Assembly (NCBI GenBank): GCA_031315865.1
Contig: JALDRJ010000002.1
Coordinates: forward strand, 1,276,001 to 1,340,000
DNA: 64,000 nt
Source of the DNA: Nitrospirales bacterium
GTDB taxonomy: Bacteria > Nitrospirota > Nitrospiria > Nitrospirales > UBA8639
Direction: 5' to 3'
How positions within the stretch are numbered: position 1 is the first letter of the stretch; every line of letters starts with the position of its first letter. Under the pieces are notes generated by a model. That model saw nothing but the letters and a program-made list of their open reading frames with translations. It was not told the origin of the DNA and made no database searches. Made by a program: the position numbers and the translations under genes. Shown here piece after piece: positions 8,834 to 17,272 of the stretch.

Positions 8834-9150
8834 ATCCCCTTCCTCAATGGTTGAGTCAACCATTAAGAACAACGTGCTGTAACAGGTAAGAACGGTTACA
8901 GACTTGGCTTTTCATAGAATTGACTTCATCTAAACTCACTTATTCGTCCCTTCAAATTTTTGATTTATAGCGAATCCACATACGTTCCAATCGATACAGG
9001 CGACACACCCCGCGCGGTACGACGTTGAACCAGGCGGAAGTTATCTGAAACGGCTATAACCTGCTGCTGTTCGAGGAAAACAAAGCTTTGTATTTAATTC
9101 TTTACGGAATAACTCCGATGTGAGTATAGGAAACTGTATCATTCCTCTGT
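8834..9150. other. Intergenic region with hairpin and dispersed repeat copy
   Basis: No gene seen. It contains a 7-bp hairpin (AATGGTT/AACCATT, 8846-8864) just after the HNH gene without a strong T-run, and then the repeat copy described at 8966-9059. The promoter of the Tad-like group should lie downstream of the repeat. Confidence 0.6.
8966..9059 (+). repeat. Dispersed ~93-bp repeat, copy 1
   Basis: Aligns with 32536-32629 at about 87% identity, including a 26-bp identical core that starts CCCCGCGCGGTACGACG. It begins TTATAGCG and ends CGGCTATAA, which are near-inverted ends. In one frame both copies read through to a C-terminal peptide ending GSYLKRL followed by a stop. TAA here becomes TAG in the other copy, and several differences are synonymous. 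It could be a mobile repeat or the relic 3' end of a duplicated gene. Confidence 0.7.
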
Positions 9151-10497
9151 ATGAAGATGCAGTTTGATTTGCTATGTCGAGGTAAGGTTGACGTCTATCT
9201 AGAGATGAGGACACAGATCTCAATGTGCAGACATCTACATAATCAAAAAGGCGGATTCCTCATACTGGGGGCGATTTTTATCGCCCTCCTTTTTGGGTTT
9301 GCCGCATTGGGTATAGAAGTCGGACGATGGTTCGCCGTGAAAGCCGAGATGGCGAAGGCGGTTGACGCCGCCTCTCTGGCAGGGGCGACGCATTTTACCA
9401 ATCCAAATATTCAAGATAAACAACTATTCATTCAACGGATGGCCCAGGCGAATTTTTATGATGGGATCTTGGGGACGGACGAATACACGACATTTACCGT
9501 GACGACGAGCAACACGGGAAAGGTCACGATCAATGGACAAGCCAATGTTCTCAATACAGTCAGCAAGGCGCTTTTCTCAGCAGGGACCGTCCCCGTGGCT
9601 GCGTTGGGTGCCGCGCGGCTTGGGGGTGCAGAAATCGGCTTAGTCTTGGACGTTTCGGGCTCAATGTACGGAACGCCCATTAGTGATCTGAAAAGTGCTG
9701 CAAAGCAGTTTCTTGATAATTTCGAAGATACGGAGGATCGTAATAAGTTTGGGCTTGTGGCCTTTGCGCATGGGGCAGAAGTGAGATATCCCCTTCAAGA
9801 TTATTATTACAATGATCTTGCGGGAACGTCTGGATACATTAATGCTCTCACTGCAGTGGGGGGAACGAATACTGAGTATGCCTTGGAACGAGCCAAAAAT
9901 GATCTGGGTTATACCGACCAAACAGGCGTTCCGGATGATGAACGACTCGATCAGTACATTATATTTATCTCGGATGGCAATCCGACAGCCTTTACGGGAT
10001 CCTTTACGCGAGATGGAAACGAAATTCAGGCAGTGGCCTATGCCTCGTCAGATTCCTCCAGAGTGCTCTATGACCCCAATATGCAATCACAATCTTTGGG
10101 TATTGCCCAATACGAAACAGGAGATGGATTGCCCGTAGCATCAACCGCTTGTACAGGGCTTAATACAAAATGGCATGTGTTCAGTGATCCTGTGTATGGA
10201 ATGACCAATTACAACAGCATTTTAGGGACTTCCAATCCTATTCAATGTGGTATTACTAGGGGCAATATTAAATTGTATGTGGATGAAATAATAAAACAAA
10301 TGGCGATCGATCATGCCACCGAAATCAAGAATCAAGGTATTCTCATTTACTCCATCGGGTTCGGAGGTATGGACCTGGCATTTCTGAATGCCATTTCAAG
10401 TGGGCCAGAATATACCTTCCCTGCAGCTAGTTCTTCAGAATTGCAGGACCTTCTTCAAATCATTGCGAACCGCCTAAAACTAAGGCTCCTTGAATAG
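9151..10497 (+). CDS. TadG-like protein with von Willebrand factor A domain
   Basis: 448 aa from the first in-frame ATG; ATG 9208 or 9223 would give a shorter N-terminus and cannot be excluded. A Tad-like N-terminal hydrophobic helix lies at about 35-57, preceded by a GG motif (QKGGFLILGAIF). A VWA domain follows from about 162, with the MIDAS motif DVSGS (Asp167, Ser169, Ser171). An insertion rich in Asn, Ser and Thr is followed by the closing IYSIGFGG strand. TadG-family pseudopilin-like proteins act in Flp pilus or surface-adhesion systems. The next two genes are TadE-like. No Tad secretion ATPase or prepilin peptidase is seen in this window. Confidence 0.83.
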   Translation: MKMQFDLLCRGKVDVYLEMRTQISMCRHLHNQKGGFLILGAIFIALLFGFAALGIEVGRWFAVKAEMAKAVDAASLAGATHFTNPNIQDKQLFIQRMAQANFYDGILGTDEYTTFTVTTSNTGKVTINGQANVLNTVSKALFSAGTVPVAALGAARLGGAEIGLVLDVSGSMYGTPISDLKSAAKQFLDNFEDTEDRNKFGLVAFAHGAEVRYPLQDYYYNDLAGTSGYINALTAVGGTNTEYALERAKNDLGYTDQTGVPDDERLDQYIIFISDGNPTAFTGSFTRDGNEIQAVAYASSDSSRVLYDPNMQSQSLGIAQYETGDGLPVASTACTGLNTKWHVFSDPVYGMTNYNSILGTSNPIQCGITRGNIKLYVDEIIKQMAIDHATEIKNQGILIYSIGFGGMDLAFLNAISSGPEYTFPAASSSELQDLLQIIANRLKLRLLE

Positions 10498-10574
10498 TCT
10501 GAGCGAGTGAACCTGTGAAAGCACTCTATTTCAACCCGTGTTCGACTTGTGAACTATAAAGAAAACTTCAAGGT

Positions 10575-11057
10575 ATGTTTTCAATGAAGAAGCCGCATGG
10601 TCATACAGCTCTTGAATTTTCGTTGATGCTTCCGTTGTTTTTATTCGCGGCCATGGCGGTTACGGAATTCGGCTGGTTCTATCTTCATCAACATGTGTTG
10701 CAGTATGCCACCCGAGAAGGGATGCGCGTGGGCCTGCTTGGCGTGACCTTGGAAGATGAGAGCAATAACCCTCTGACGCGGGAGAAATCGATCGTCAAAG
10801 CGATAAACGATCAGACGTTCTCAGTGATGAAAATTGACCCGAGTAAAATATGGATATTCCCTGTCGGATCAGATTATTCCGATCCGACGAGTTGGGATAC
10901 GAATCCTGTCAATGCGGGGGCAGGCGGGGCATACATGCGAGTGCGTGTTCAGTACGAACATCAATTTCTGACACCATTTCTTGACACGTTCTTCTCTCAT
11001 AGTGGATCGGGCATAATTCTGGCTGCTGAAGGAACTTATCGTAATGAAGATTTTTAA
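10575..11057 (+). CDS. TadE-family pseudopilin-like protein
   Basis: 160 aa. The N-terminal pattern GHTALEFSLMLPLFLFAAMAV followed by TEFGWFYLHQH and an ATREGMRVG segment is typical of TadE-like proteins (PF07811): one transmembrane helix and a small extracytoplasmic domain. ATG at 10575 may be replaced by ATG 10584 (MKKPHG). The stop overlaps the next TadE-like gene by 14 nt. It probably forms a minor surface-pilus or secretion-associated subunit with the TadG-like protein upstream. Confidence 0.83.
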   Translation: MFSMKKPHGHTALEFSLMLPLFLFAAMAVTEFGWFYLHQHVLQYATREGMRVGLLGVTLEDESNNPLTREKSIVKAINDQTFSVMKIDPSKIWIFPVGSDYSDPTSWDTNPVNAGAGGAYMRVRVQYEHQFLTPFLDTFFSHSGSGIILAAEGTYRNEDF

Positions 11058-11652
11058 GACTTTCAGAAGAAGTAAAGCGATTGGCCACTCTCTAGAAAAC
11101 AACAGAGGCATCGTCGCCATGGAAGGCCTGTTCATCATGATGGTCTTTTTGGCCTTGGCCTTTGGCATCGTGGAATTCGGCTCGATCATTCATGCTCAAA
11201 CGACTGTGACGCACATTGCCCGGGAAGGAGGGAATCTGGCTTCTCGAGACTATAATGCGGGTGAGGACCTTTTAGATCTGTTGGTCTCTTCGAGTTCTTC
11301 ACTGGACTTCAGTCAAAACCCTGGCTCTTATAAAATGTATCTCCTTTCCGTCGATGCTGGCGATGCAACCAATAATAATCCAACATGCGCGACGATTTCC
11401 CAACGAGGGACGCTAGCGGGAAGCCATGTTGTTTCACCGCAGACTGAACTACATTGTGGTCTGACCCCTGAGCTAGCGACCTATCTCACCCACGATGGAA
11501 CCAGCGTACCGATCGATCGGCTCACGATTGTGAAGGTCTATTATCACCATCACCCGATGACGCCACTCGGTGGAGTACTGGCTGCATCGATGTTCGGTGG
11601 AAGTCGGCACGAGAATGGAGACATCATCCTCACGAGCAAGTCAATCTTTTAA
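11044..11652 (+). CDS. Second TadE-family protein
   Basis: 202 aa, start overlapping the preceding gene. It has an N-terminal TadE signature (NRGIVAMEGLFIMMVFLALAF with the conserved Glu, then GIVEFGSIIHAQ and THIAREGGNLASR). A longer extracellular part carries two Cys (PTCATIS and LHCGLTP) that could pair. The three TadG/TadE/TadE genes form one operon-like block on the plus strand, ending at a convergent protease gene. Confidence 0.82.
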   Translation: MKIFKTFRRSKAIGHSLENNRGIVAMEGLFIMMVFLALAFGIVEFGSIIHAQTTVTHIAREGGNLASRDYNAGEDLLDLLVSSSSSLDFSQNPGSYKMYLLSVDAGDATNNNPTCATISQRGTLAGSHVVSPQTELHCGLTPELATYLTHDGTSVPIDRLTIVKVYYHHHPMTPLGGVLAASMFGGSRHENGDIILTSKSIF

Positions 11653-11664
11653 ATGTGACGTCAT

Positions 11665-12351
11665 TTATCGGCGCATCATCGCCACCCACCGCCAGAGATT
11701 GAGCAAGCTCGCCATGGACCCTGCGACGTAGGTCAGCGCGGCGGCCCTTAAGATTGTTCTCGCATCTACGAGATCTTCCCGGGACAAATACCCTCCCCGT
11801 TCCAAGACTGGAAGCGCCCGCTTGAAACTCGCATCCCATTCGACTGGCAGAGTCAACAGATGGATCAGTGTTCCGACACCCATCGTGGCGATGCCCGCGC
11901 ACATGACCAAGATCCCCGCTCCAGGAGCGCGTGTGATCCCCGCGACGAGTGGTATGCCCAGCATGACGAACGCGCCAACTTTCTCGGCACCCTGTGCTAT
12001 CCGAACGAACCGTGTGCGTTCTTTCAGGGGCGCGTAGCCGGCTTGGTCTTGAAGGGCGTGACCGACTTCATGGGCCGCGATCGTGGCGGCGGTCAAGGAT
12101 TTGCCATGGAAGTTCTCAGGGGTTAGTCTGATGATTTTCTTGATGGGATCATAGTGGTCGCTGGTGTCGGTCGTTTCAACCTGGACCTGTTCCAAACGAA
12201 ATCGATCCAGTAGATGTCTCGCCAATTCGCCTCCGGTTCCCGGAAAGTCTTCTCTCAACTTGCTGTGCTGCGCGAAGACTCGTTTGATCCACAACTGGGG
12301 ACCGACGAATACCGCGGCCAGCACTACGAGAAACAGGAGAAGGCGAATCAT
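11665..12351 (-). CDS. Membrane zinc metallopeptidase, YugP type
   Basis: 228 aa from ATG 12351; an upstream in-frame TTG at 12402 would extend it. It has an N-terminal membrane helix (IRLLLFLVVLAAVFVG) and the zinc motif HEVGHALQ near residues 95-102, preceded by TAATIAA. Two further hydrophobic segments and a C-terminal helix with LTYVAGSMASLLNLW follow. This layout matches the YugP / PF04298 membrane protease family. The Glu of HExxH is the catalytic base by family knowledge. Substrate unknown. Confidence 0.87.
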   Translation of the reverse strand: MIRLLLFLVVLAAVFVGPQLWIKRVFAQHSKLREDFPGTGGELARHLLDRFRLEQVQVETTDTSDHYDPIKKIIRLTPENFHGKSLTAATIAAHEVGHALQDQAGYAPLKERTRFVRIAQGAEKVGAFVMLGIPLVAGITRAPGAGILVMCAGIATMGVGTLIHLLTLPVEWDASFKRALPVLERGGYLSREDLVDARTILRAAALTYVAGSMASLLNLWRWVAMMRR

Positions 12352-12478
12352 CGGAACGCCGCGATGGGTAAAAGTTGAGCGGTAGGCCGGAATAGGAAGC
12401 AATCAGAAGACATGCGATGAAGAGAGACGCGAGAATTCAAATCATGACTGAGACCGGATGCATCGGGATTCGCCAAGA

Positions 12479-13948
12479 CTACGAGGAACAGCTCACGATA
12501 ATCGGTGCACTCCCGGGAGCCGGAGGCAACGCGTACTGTTCCATGCCTGGATGCTCCGTGAACGGTTCGCCTAAGAGCATGAGTAAACGATCGATCTCGG
12601 AATAGTCTTGTTCTCTTGTGGCGAGTTCGATGGCCTGTTGCGCGAGATGGTTGCGGAGTACGTACTTGGGGTTGATTCGGTTCATGCGTTGCCGCCGTTC
12701 AGGGTCCTGGCTTTTCTCTGCCTGAAGACGGTCCCGGTATCGTACGGCCCAATCATCGAAAGCTTCTCGATGAAGAAATTGGTCTCTGATCGCAGTGTGC
12801 CCATCAGCTGAGTTCTGTTGAAACCCGCCCAGAGACCGGAAACTATTTGTATAATCGGCCCGGCTCGAATCCATGAGATTCAACAAATCCGTGACGAGTT
12901 TATCGTCGCCCACATGGTGTTCGAGCAAGCCAAGCTTTCCCCTCATGAGATCGGCGTATGTGTTGAGCATGGCTCTCTCGTATATTTCCGGTGCCGCGTG
13001 AGAGTCCGTCTGCTCAAGAAGAGGTGACATCGCCTTCGCGAGCGCCCGAATATTCCAATATCCAATGTCAGGCTGATTTTGAAAGGCATACCGCCCTTGA
13101 TGATCGGAATGATTGCAGATGAATGCGGGGTTATAGGATTCCATGAAGCCATAGGGCCCGTAATCGAGCGTTAATCCCAGAATTGACATATTGTCGGTAT
13201 TCATCACCCCATGAGACCAGCCAACAGCCTGCCATCGAGCGATCATCTCGCCTGTTCGAACCGCCACTTCATGTAGAAGTTGTGCGTAACGGTTTTCCGC
13301 ATCTAAGAGATGGGGATAATCATGGGCAATGACGAAGTCCGCGAGGGTTTTTAGGTATTCATACTGCCCGCGATAATAAAAGACTTCAAAGGTGCCAAAA
13401 CGGACATGACTTGGAGCCATTCTGAGCAACATAGCGCCTGGCTCTGGTCGTTCACGCCAGACAACTTCCTCTCCACTCACGATACACAAGCTACGGGTCG
13501 TGGGAATCCCCAGTCCGTGCATGGCCTCCCCACAAAGGTACTCGCGTATCGTCGAACGGAGGACGGCCCGTCCATCTCCATCGCGGGAAAACCTCGTCAG
13601 CCCCGCTCCCTTTAATTGTAAATCCCATGTCTCCCCCTTGGCGTTGCGAACCTCTCCCAGCAGGATTGCCCGGCCATCGCCTAACTGCGGCACGTAGTGC
13701 CCGAATTGATGACCCGCATACAGCATGGCCAGGGGATCGCTCCCTGGTAAGGATTTCCCACCGGAGAAAAACGCCGGAAAATCGGAACGCGCGTGCTCAT
13801 CCGGGTCGAGATCAATGATCTCGGCTGTCCGGGGGTTAAAGCTCACCAATCGCGGGTTGGGAAACGGAGTGGGTTGGACTCGTTGATAAAACGCTTCGGG
13901 TAAACGAGCGTAGGTGTTATCGAAAGTTAAATGTTCAAGGGACTTCAT
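12479..13948 (-). CDS. selO: Protein adenylyltransferase SelO (YdiU/UPF0061)
   Basis: 489 aa, the usual bacterial size. SelO is a pseudokinase-fold enzyme that transfers AMP to Ser/Thr/Tyr of proteins, linked to redox homeostasis. Visible motifs: YAGHQFGHYVPQLGDGRA, the LQLKGAGLTRFSRDGDGRA nucleotide region, RSTIREYL, and HGVMNTDNMSILG followed by DYGPYGFME (metal and base residues). The C-terminus ends in VSCSS; its Cys is equivalent to the selenocysteine of animal SelO and the Cys of E. coli YdiU. It is a single gene, transcribed toward the protease. Confidence 0.97.
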   Translation of the reverse strand: MKSLEHLTFDNTYARLPEAFYQRVQPTPFPNPRLVSFNPRTAEIIDLDPDEHARSDFPAFFSGGKSLPGSDPLAMLYAGHQFGHYVPQLGDGRAILLGEVRNAKGETWDLQLKGAGLTRFSRDGDGRAVLRSTIREYLCGEAMHGLGIPTTRSLCIVSGEEVVWRERPEPGAMLLRMAPSHVRFGTFEVFYYRGQYEYLKTLADFVIAHDYPHLLDAENRYAQLLHEVAVRTGEMIARWQAVGWSHGVMNTDNMSILGLTLDYGPYGFMESYNPAFICNHSDHQGRYAFQNQPDIGYWNIRALAKAMSPLLEQTDSHAAPEIYERAMLNTYADLMRGKLGLLEHHVGDDKLVTDLLNLMDSSRADYTNSFRSLGGFQQNSADGHTAIRDQFLHREAFDDWAVRYRDRLQAEKSQDPERRQRMNRINPKYVLRNHLAQQAIELATREQDYSEIDRLLMLLGEPFTEHPGMEQYALPPAPGSAPIIVSCSS

Positions 13949-14052
13949 CGCAGCGACTCGTACAACATTGTTGAACCATATTATACCTTTTACGGATACG
14001 AGTTTGGCTACCCCGTTATTACAGGCCTGGCGGTTCCTGCTTGAGGACAGAC

Positions 14053-14385
14053 TTACGTGATGATGAATAGAGCCTCGTTGGGATTGTTCAGGAATTTCTT
14101 AATGGCAGATTCTTCGCGGATAAACAGGTCATAGATGTGCATTGTCGAACAATTCCCAATTCGTAATTGAATCACTTTAGGTGGGCGGCCACGAAGGAGG
14201 CTTCTGCGCAAGAAGTCAGCGTCTTTGGTAACGATGGTGAATCGTTACTCTGAGGCTAGTTTCCAAATGGCCTCGTCATCATTTCCAGTCAGACCAAAAT
14301 CTTTGACATGCTTTGAACCGGGGTATTGTTGAGCAAGGCTTAGGACGAGTTTATACGAAAGATTCTGGTCAAAGACCAGTTTCAT
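14053..14385 (-). pseudogene. DUF5615 PIN-like toxin gene broken by an in-frame stop
   Basis: Starting at ATG 14385 (overlapping the DUF433 stop as ATGA) the frame encodes a DUF5615-type PIN-like protein: KLVFDQNLS, then HVKDFGL and EAIWKLASE. It is then stopped by TAA at 14245-14247 (codon 47). Immediately after, the same frame continues with perfect family sequence (RFTIVTKDADF, SLLRGRPPKVI, RIGNCST) to a normal end at 14053. A single C-to-A change of a Tyr codon would explain it. The product would lose the second conserved acidic site, so the toxin is probably inactive unless read through. Confidence 0.85.
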
Positions 14386-14606
14386 ACGTGAGCCACGGAA
14401 AGTTTTTTCTCACGATCGGCAGCAAAAGCGAGACAGGCGCGTATATCCTCTTTTGTCAGTTCTGGGAAATCACCGATGATTTCATCCTCGGTCATCCCCG
14501 ATGCCAGATATTCCAGAACATCAGAGACCGTTATGCGCATCCCCCGAATACAGGGCTTGCCACTGCGCTTTCCTGGCTCAAGAGTGATGATACCTGTGTA
14601 GTCCAT
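14382..14606 (-). CDS. DUF433 antitoxin-like protein
   Basis: 74 aa. A DUF433 domain with the typical segments KPCIRGMRITVSDVLEYL, GMTEDEII and DFPELTKEDIRACLAFAADRE. DUF433 proteins are small winged-helix-like DNA-binding partners of DUF5615 PIN-like toxins. Here the stop overlaps the start of such a toxin gene, which carries a nonsense codon. The antitoxin itself looks intact. Confidence 0.9.
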   Translation of the reverse strand: MDYTGIITLEPGKRSGKPCIRGMRITVSDVLEYLASGMTEDEIIGDFPELTKEDIRACLAFAADREKKLSVAHV

Positions 14607-14674
14607 AGTGGTATGGTATCGTTCCAGTCCAAAATGACAACCGGACTACCCTGTATTTCACAGCTACTCATACG

Positions 14675-15004
14675 TCACCGCATGAGGAAGCGGGAAAGCA
14701 GGAGATCTTCGATATTCCGTCGTGAGTCGAGCACTGAGACCACGAAGGCAACTTGCGCAGATACACGATAGATGAGTCTCCAGGGAGCGATGATCAACTC
14801 TCTGTATTGTATGATCCCTTGCTCTTTTAGCTCCGGGACAACACGACCTCGCAGGGGGCTATGAGTCAGGGTAGAGGCAGATTTTTTGATTTTCTGTAAT
14901 ATCTTTCGTGCTTGAGACGGATTATCTTGAGCAATATAGGAGACAATTCCTTGTAAATCCTTTTCAGCAGTCTCTGCCCAAATCACCTCATAGGACTGCT
15001 TCAT
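14675..15004 (-). CDS. ParE/RelE-family toxin
   Basis: 109 aa. A RelE/ParE-superfamily fold with YEVIWAETAEKDLQGIVSYIA at the start (split here for reference: helix 1 and 2), SPLRGRVVPEL in the middle, YRELIIAPWRLIYRV, and the C-terminal VVSVLDSRR. The ATG overlaps the antitoxin stop by 4 nt, giving the usual antitoxin-first operon. It could act on gyrase (ParE) or ribosome-bound mRNA (RelE); sequence alone does not decide. A truncated relative of its 3' end lies at 15451-15562. Confidence 0.9.
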   Translation of the reverse strand: MKQSYEVIWAETAEKDLQGIVSYIAQDNPSQARKILQKIKKSASTLTHSPLRGRVVPELKEQGIIQYRELIIAPWRLIYRVSAQVAFVVSVLDSRRNIEDLLLSRFLMR

Positions 15005-15276
15005 AAACCACGTAACTGCGCTTCCAACTTCTTGAACACGTCTGCTTGTTCCCTGGTCTTGTTCTTCTTGATATCGTCTTCACCTTGAGAAATTAATTTC
15101 AATAGCCCCAATGCATTCCTCATATTTTCGTAGCTTTGCGGGTCCTGCAATACGGCCTTGGGCTCGCCATTTTGCGTAATCACAACCGGACGATGCGTGG
15201 TATTGATTTGATCCAGCAAGGCGGCGGCGTTCGCCTTCAGGTAGGTGACTGGCTTGATGTCTGAGGAAATTTTCAT
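15001..15276 (-). CDS. Phd/YefM-family antitoxin
   Basis: 91 aa from ATG 15276, chosen because GGAGG lies 6 nt upstream; an adjacent ATG at 15279 would add one Met. It shows the Phd/YefM DNA-binding pattern: KPVTYLKANAAALLDQI, RPVVITQNGEPKAVLQD, SYENMRNALGLLKL. A charged C-terminal tail probably binds the toxin. It is likely to repress its own operon from sites in the AT-rich region just upstream; the 15280-15360 stretch contains short imperfect palindromes but no certain operator. Confidence 0.92.
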   Translation of the reverse strand: MKISSDIKPVTYLKANAAALLDQINTTHRPVVITQNGEPKAVLQDPQSYENMRNALGLLKLISQGEDDIKKNKTREQADVFKKLEAQLRGL

Positions 15277-15450
15277 CATGTGCCTCCGTGGTCTTATTAT
15301 CGTATCATATTCAGTCCGTTAGCACTATGCTTATAGCTCCTGCAGCTTGAGTCGTACAATTCATTCATTTTAAATAAGATTTTCTCTCGGTCCCACGGGT
15401 AACGAACTGAGCAAGGCAGATGCTGGGAAATTCAAAGTAACAAAATCAGT

Positions 15451-15562
15451 CGTCACCGCATGAGGAAGCGGGAGAGTAGGAGCTCTTCCATATCCCGTCG
15501 TGAGTTCAGCACCGAGACCACGAAGGCAACTTGCGTAGATACACGATAGACGAATCTCCAGG
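15451..15562 (-). pseudogene. Truncated ParE/RelE toxin relic (3' end only)
   Basis: On the minus strand this encodes the last ~37 residues of a ParE-type toxin (WRFVYRV, VAFVVSVLNSRR, LLLSRFLMR stop). It aligns with the end of the intact toxin at 14673-14783. Substitutions are mostly conservative (Asp to Asn, Ile-Glu to Met-Glu). There is no start or antitoxin. It is a decayed partial duplicate or the remains of a second toxin-antitoxin module. Confidence 0.75.
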
Positions 15563-15579
15563 AATGAGGGACACTGATA
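15561..15579 (+). repeat. 19-bp direct repeat, copy A
   Basis: GGAATGAGGGACACTGATA; matches 18 of 19 positions of the copy at 17029-17047. The two copies bracket the lipoprotein gene and lie at the edge of the toxin relic, as short scars of a mobile or repeat element might. Confidence 0.5.
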
Positions 15580-15880
15580 AGTCAATGTGGCTCCAAGGCG
15601 AGGGTGGGCTTGTTCTCGGAAGGGTGTCCCTGTTCAAGCTTGAGGAGGACAATGCCTACCGAAACGATCGATAAAGAATATAACAACAAAAGACTTGTCC
15701 TATACACCGTACACGAGACTTCGAAGGCAACCCTTGATGACGCAAAAAACGTTCACCTGCATCATCGTACATTGACATTTTCTTCAAACCTGTAACAATA
15801 CGTTCCCTTATAAAGGTTGTGACCTTCAGAGAAGTGAAGTCTCTACGACAGACCCGATATTCATAGTAGGTAGGCCTACA

Positions 15881-16822
15881 ATGATTCCGCGCATCCAAGC
15901 AAAACTCGCAATCGTTTTTGTGGCCTTTACTTTGACCGCATTATTAACTGCTTGTGTTATAACTGACCACCAATTGAGGGAGTATCGAGCGGCTGAGGAA
16001 GCTCGTTTGGAAGAATCTCAACGACGAGGAGGGAAAGGTTATCAGCCCGTTGAGCCCATTCCTATCCGTGTCGCAACAGGACAAGAGTACAACTCCAAGG
16101 AAGAGAACATTTCCAATCAACGACTTCTTCGAGCCTTACCTAATGAGTCGATGAGACTGGCCATCGGTCAATTGCATCAAGGAGGTGGCATTAGCTACGG
16201 TCCTTTTGCCCTGGCCCTTAAAAACAAGAACTATATGGTGATTCTTGATTATATTAAGTACTACACGAAATCAATGCGAGTGATTGCAACATCTGAAGAT
16301 CCAAGTTTCCGGAAGTTTGCGATAATGGAAGAAGATCAAGAACTGCCTGAAGGTGTCACAGCAATGGCTATTCCCATTTATCTAGGCGTGGGATTGCGTT
16401 TACAAGCTGCTGTAACGGTTCTCGAAAGTGGGGTGAATCTTGGCAGTCTTTATGGATTAGGTTTAGCAGCTCAACAAGAGAGAATCGTAGGGACGTTGCA
16501 CATTCAGACCCTAGGAATTAGTGGAGAGTCTATCTCTCCTTTGCTACCCATGCCGAGTGAGATCAATGTCTCCACCATTCAAGCGGCCATTCAAGCTCTG
16601 GCAACTATCAAATCTAAACTCTACGACCCATCAACGATCCAAAGACAAGACAATAAAAAATCATCTACAAATTTAAGAGCCGAACGAGTCACGATCGTTC
16701 CTGCAATTGTCGGTCTCGAAGATTACTTTGGAGAAGAAGGGAGCAAAGAACAATTCATTTCCAACCTACTCAAAGAGCCCATACAGCTTGATATATCTCA
16801 ATTTGAAAGAACCCTAGACTGA
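15881..16822 (+). CDS. Predicted lipoprotein of unknown function
   Basis: 313 aa. A signal peptide ends in the lipobox LLTAC (Cys at about residue 25), so the protein is probably anchored in the envelope. After a charged linker, the middle part alternates hydrophobic strands and contains an LGVGLRLQAAVTVLESGVNL segment that could be amphipathic beta-structure or a membrane-contacting region. No known family was recognised. It is flanked by repeat-bearing spacers, upstream of the small acidic protein and CHAT genes. Confidence 0.7.
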   Translation: MIPRIQAKLAIVFVAFTLTALLTACVITDHQLREYRAAEEARLEESQRRGGKGYQPVEPIPIRVATGQEYNSKEENISNQRLLRALPNESMRLAIGQLHQGGGISYGPFALALKNKNYMVILDYIKYYTKSMRVIATSEDPSFRKFAIMEEDQELPEGVTAMAIPIYLGVGLRLQAAVTVLESGVNLGSLYGLGLAAQQERIVGTLHIQTLGISGESISPLLPMPSEINVSTIQAAIQALATIKSKLYDPSTIQRQDNKKSSTNLRAERVTIVPAIVGLEDYFGEEGSKEQFISNLLKEPIQLDISQFERTLD

Positions 16823-17272
16823 TGTTCAAGGTTGCTCTTATCCTCCATCGTACTTGTAAGTCGCTTTCAATGATTGGCGGTAAATCATATAGGTAAGCAA
16901 TGGGCCTATCCTTACAATGTTAGAAGTTCTGTAGTCTGGGTATACATATGCTACATCCAGAAAAGTAAAGGGGGCAAATCTTTTTCTGCCATATTCCTCC
17001 TCGACAGTTAAAGCTCAGCCACTCTGATGGAATAAGGGACACTGATACGTTCATAACGTAATGCCTTATCCTACCTCGGCCTTGATCTTCGTCGGTGTCC
17101 GATTCTATGGGCGTGGTTGAATGACCGCTTGCCTTATCATCCCAAGACTTGACAGATTTGTCAGGATCGTGCAGCCTCTTTCAGATCAGGACGCTCGAAG
17201 CGTGACCACGGACATCTCATGAGCTTTTCCCGATCGTAGATCATCAAGCCATTGTACCTTATACTTCACACG
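16823..17272. other. Intergenic region carrying direct-repeat copy B
   Basis: About 450 bases without a recognisable gene. It holds the second copy of the 19-bp repeat at 17029-17047. No promoter or terminator could be called with confidence. Confidence 0.5.
17029..17047 (+). repeat. 19-bp direct repeat, copy B
   Basis: GGAATAAGGGACACTGATA, one mismatch to the copy at 15561-15579. Confidence 0.5.

Larger units (their letters stand above)
15277..15880. other. Gene-poor spacer with a toxin relic
   Basis: No complete gene. It contains the ParE relic (15451-15562), directly followed by one copy of a 19-bp direct repeat at 15561-15579 (GGAATGAGGGACACTGATA), and then the leader of the lipoprotein gene at 15881. 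Short ORFs here have no protein-like features. Confidence 0.6.
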
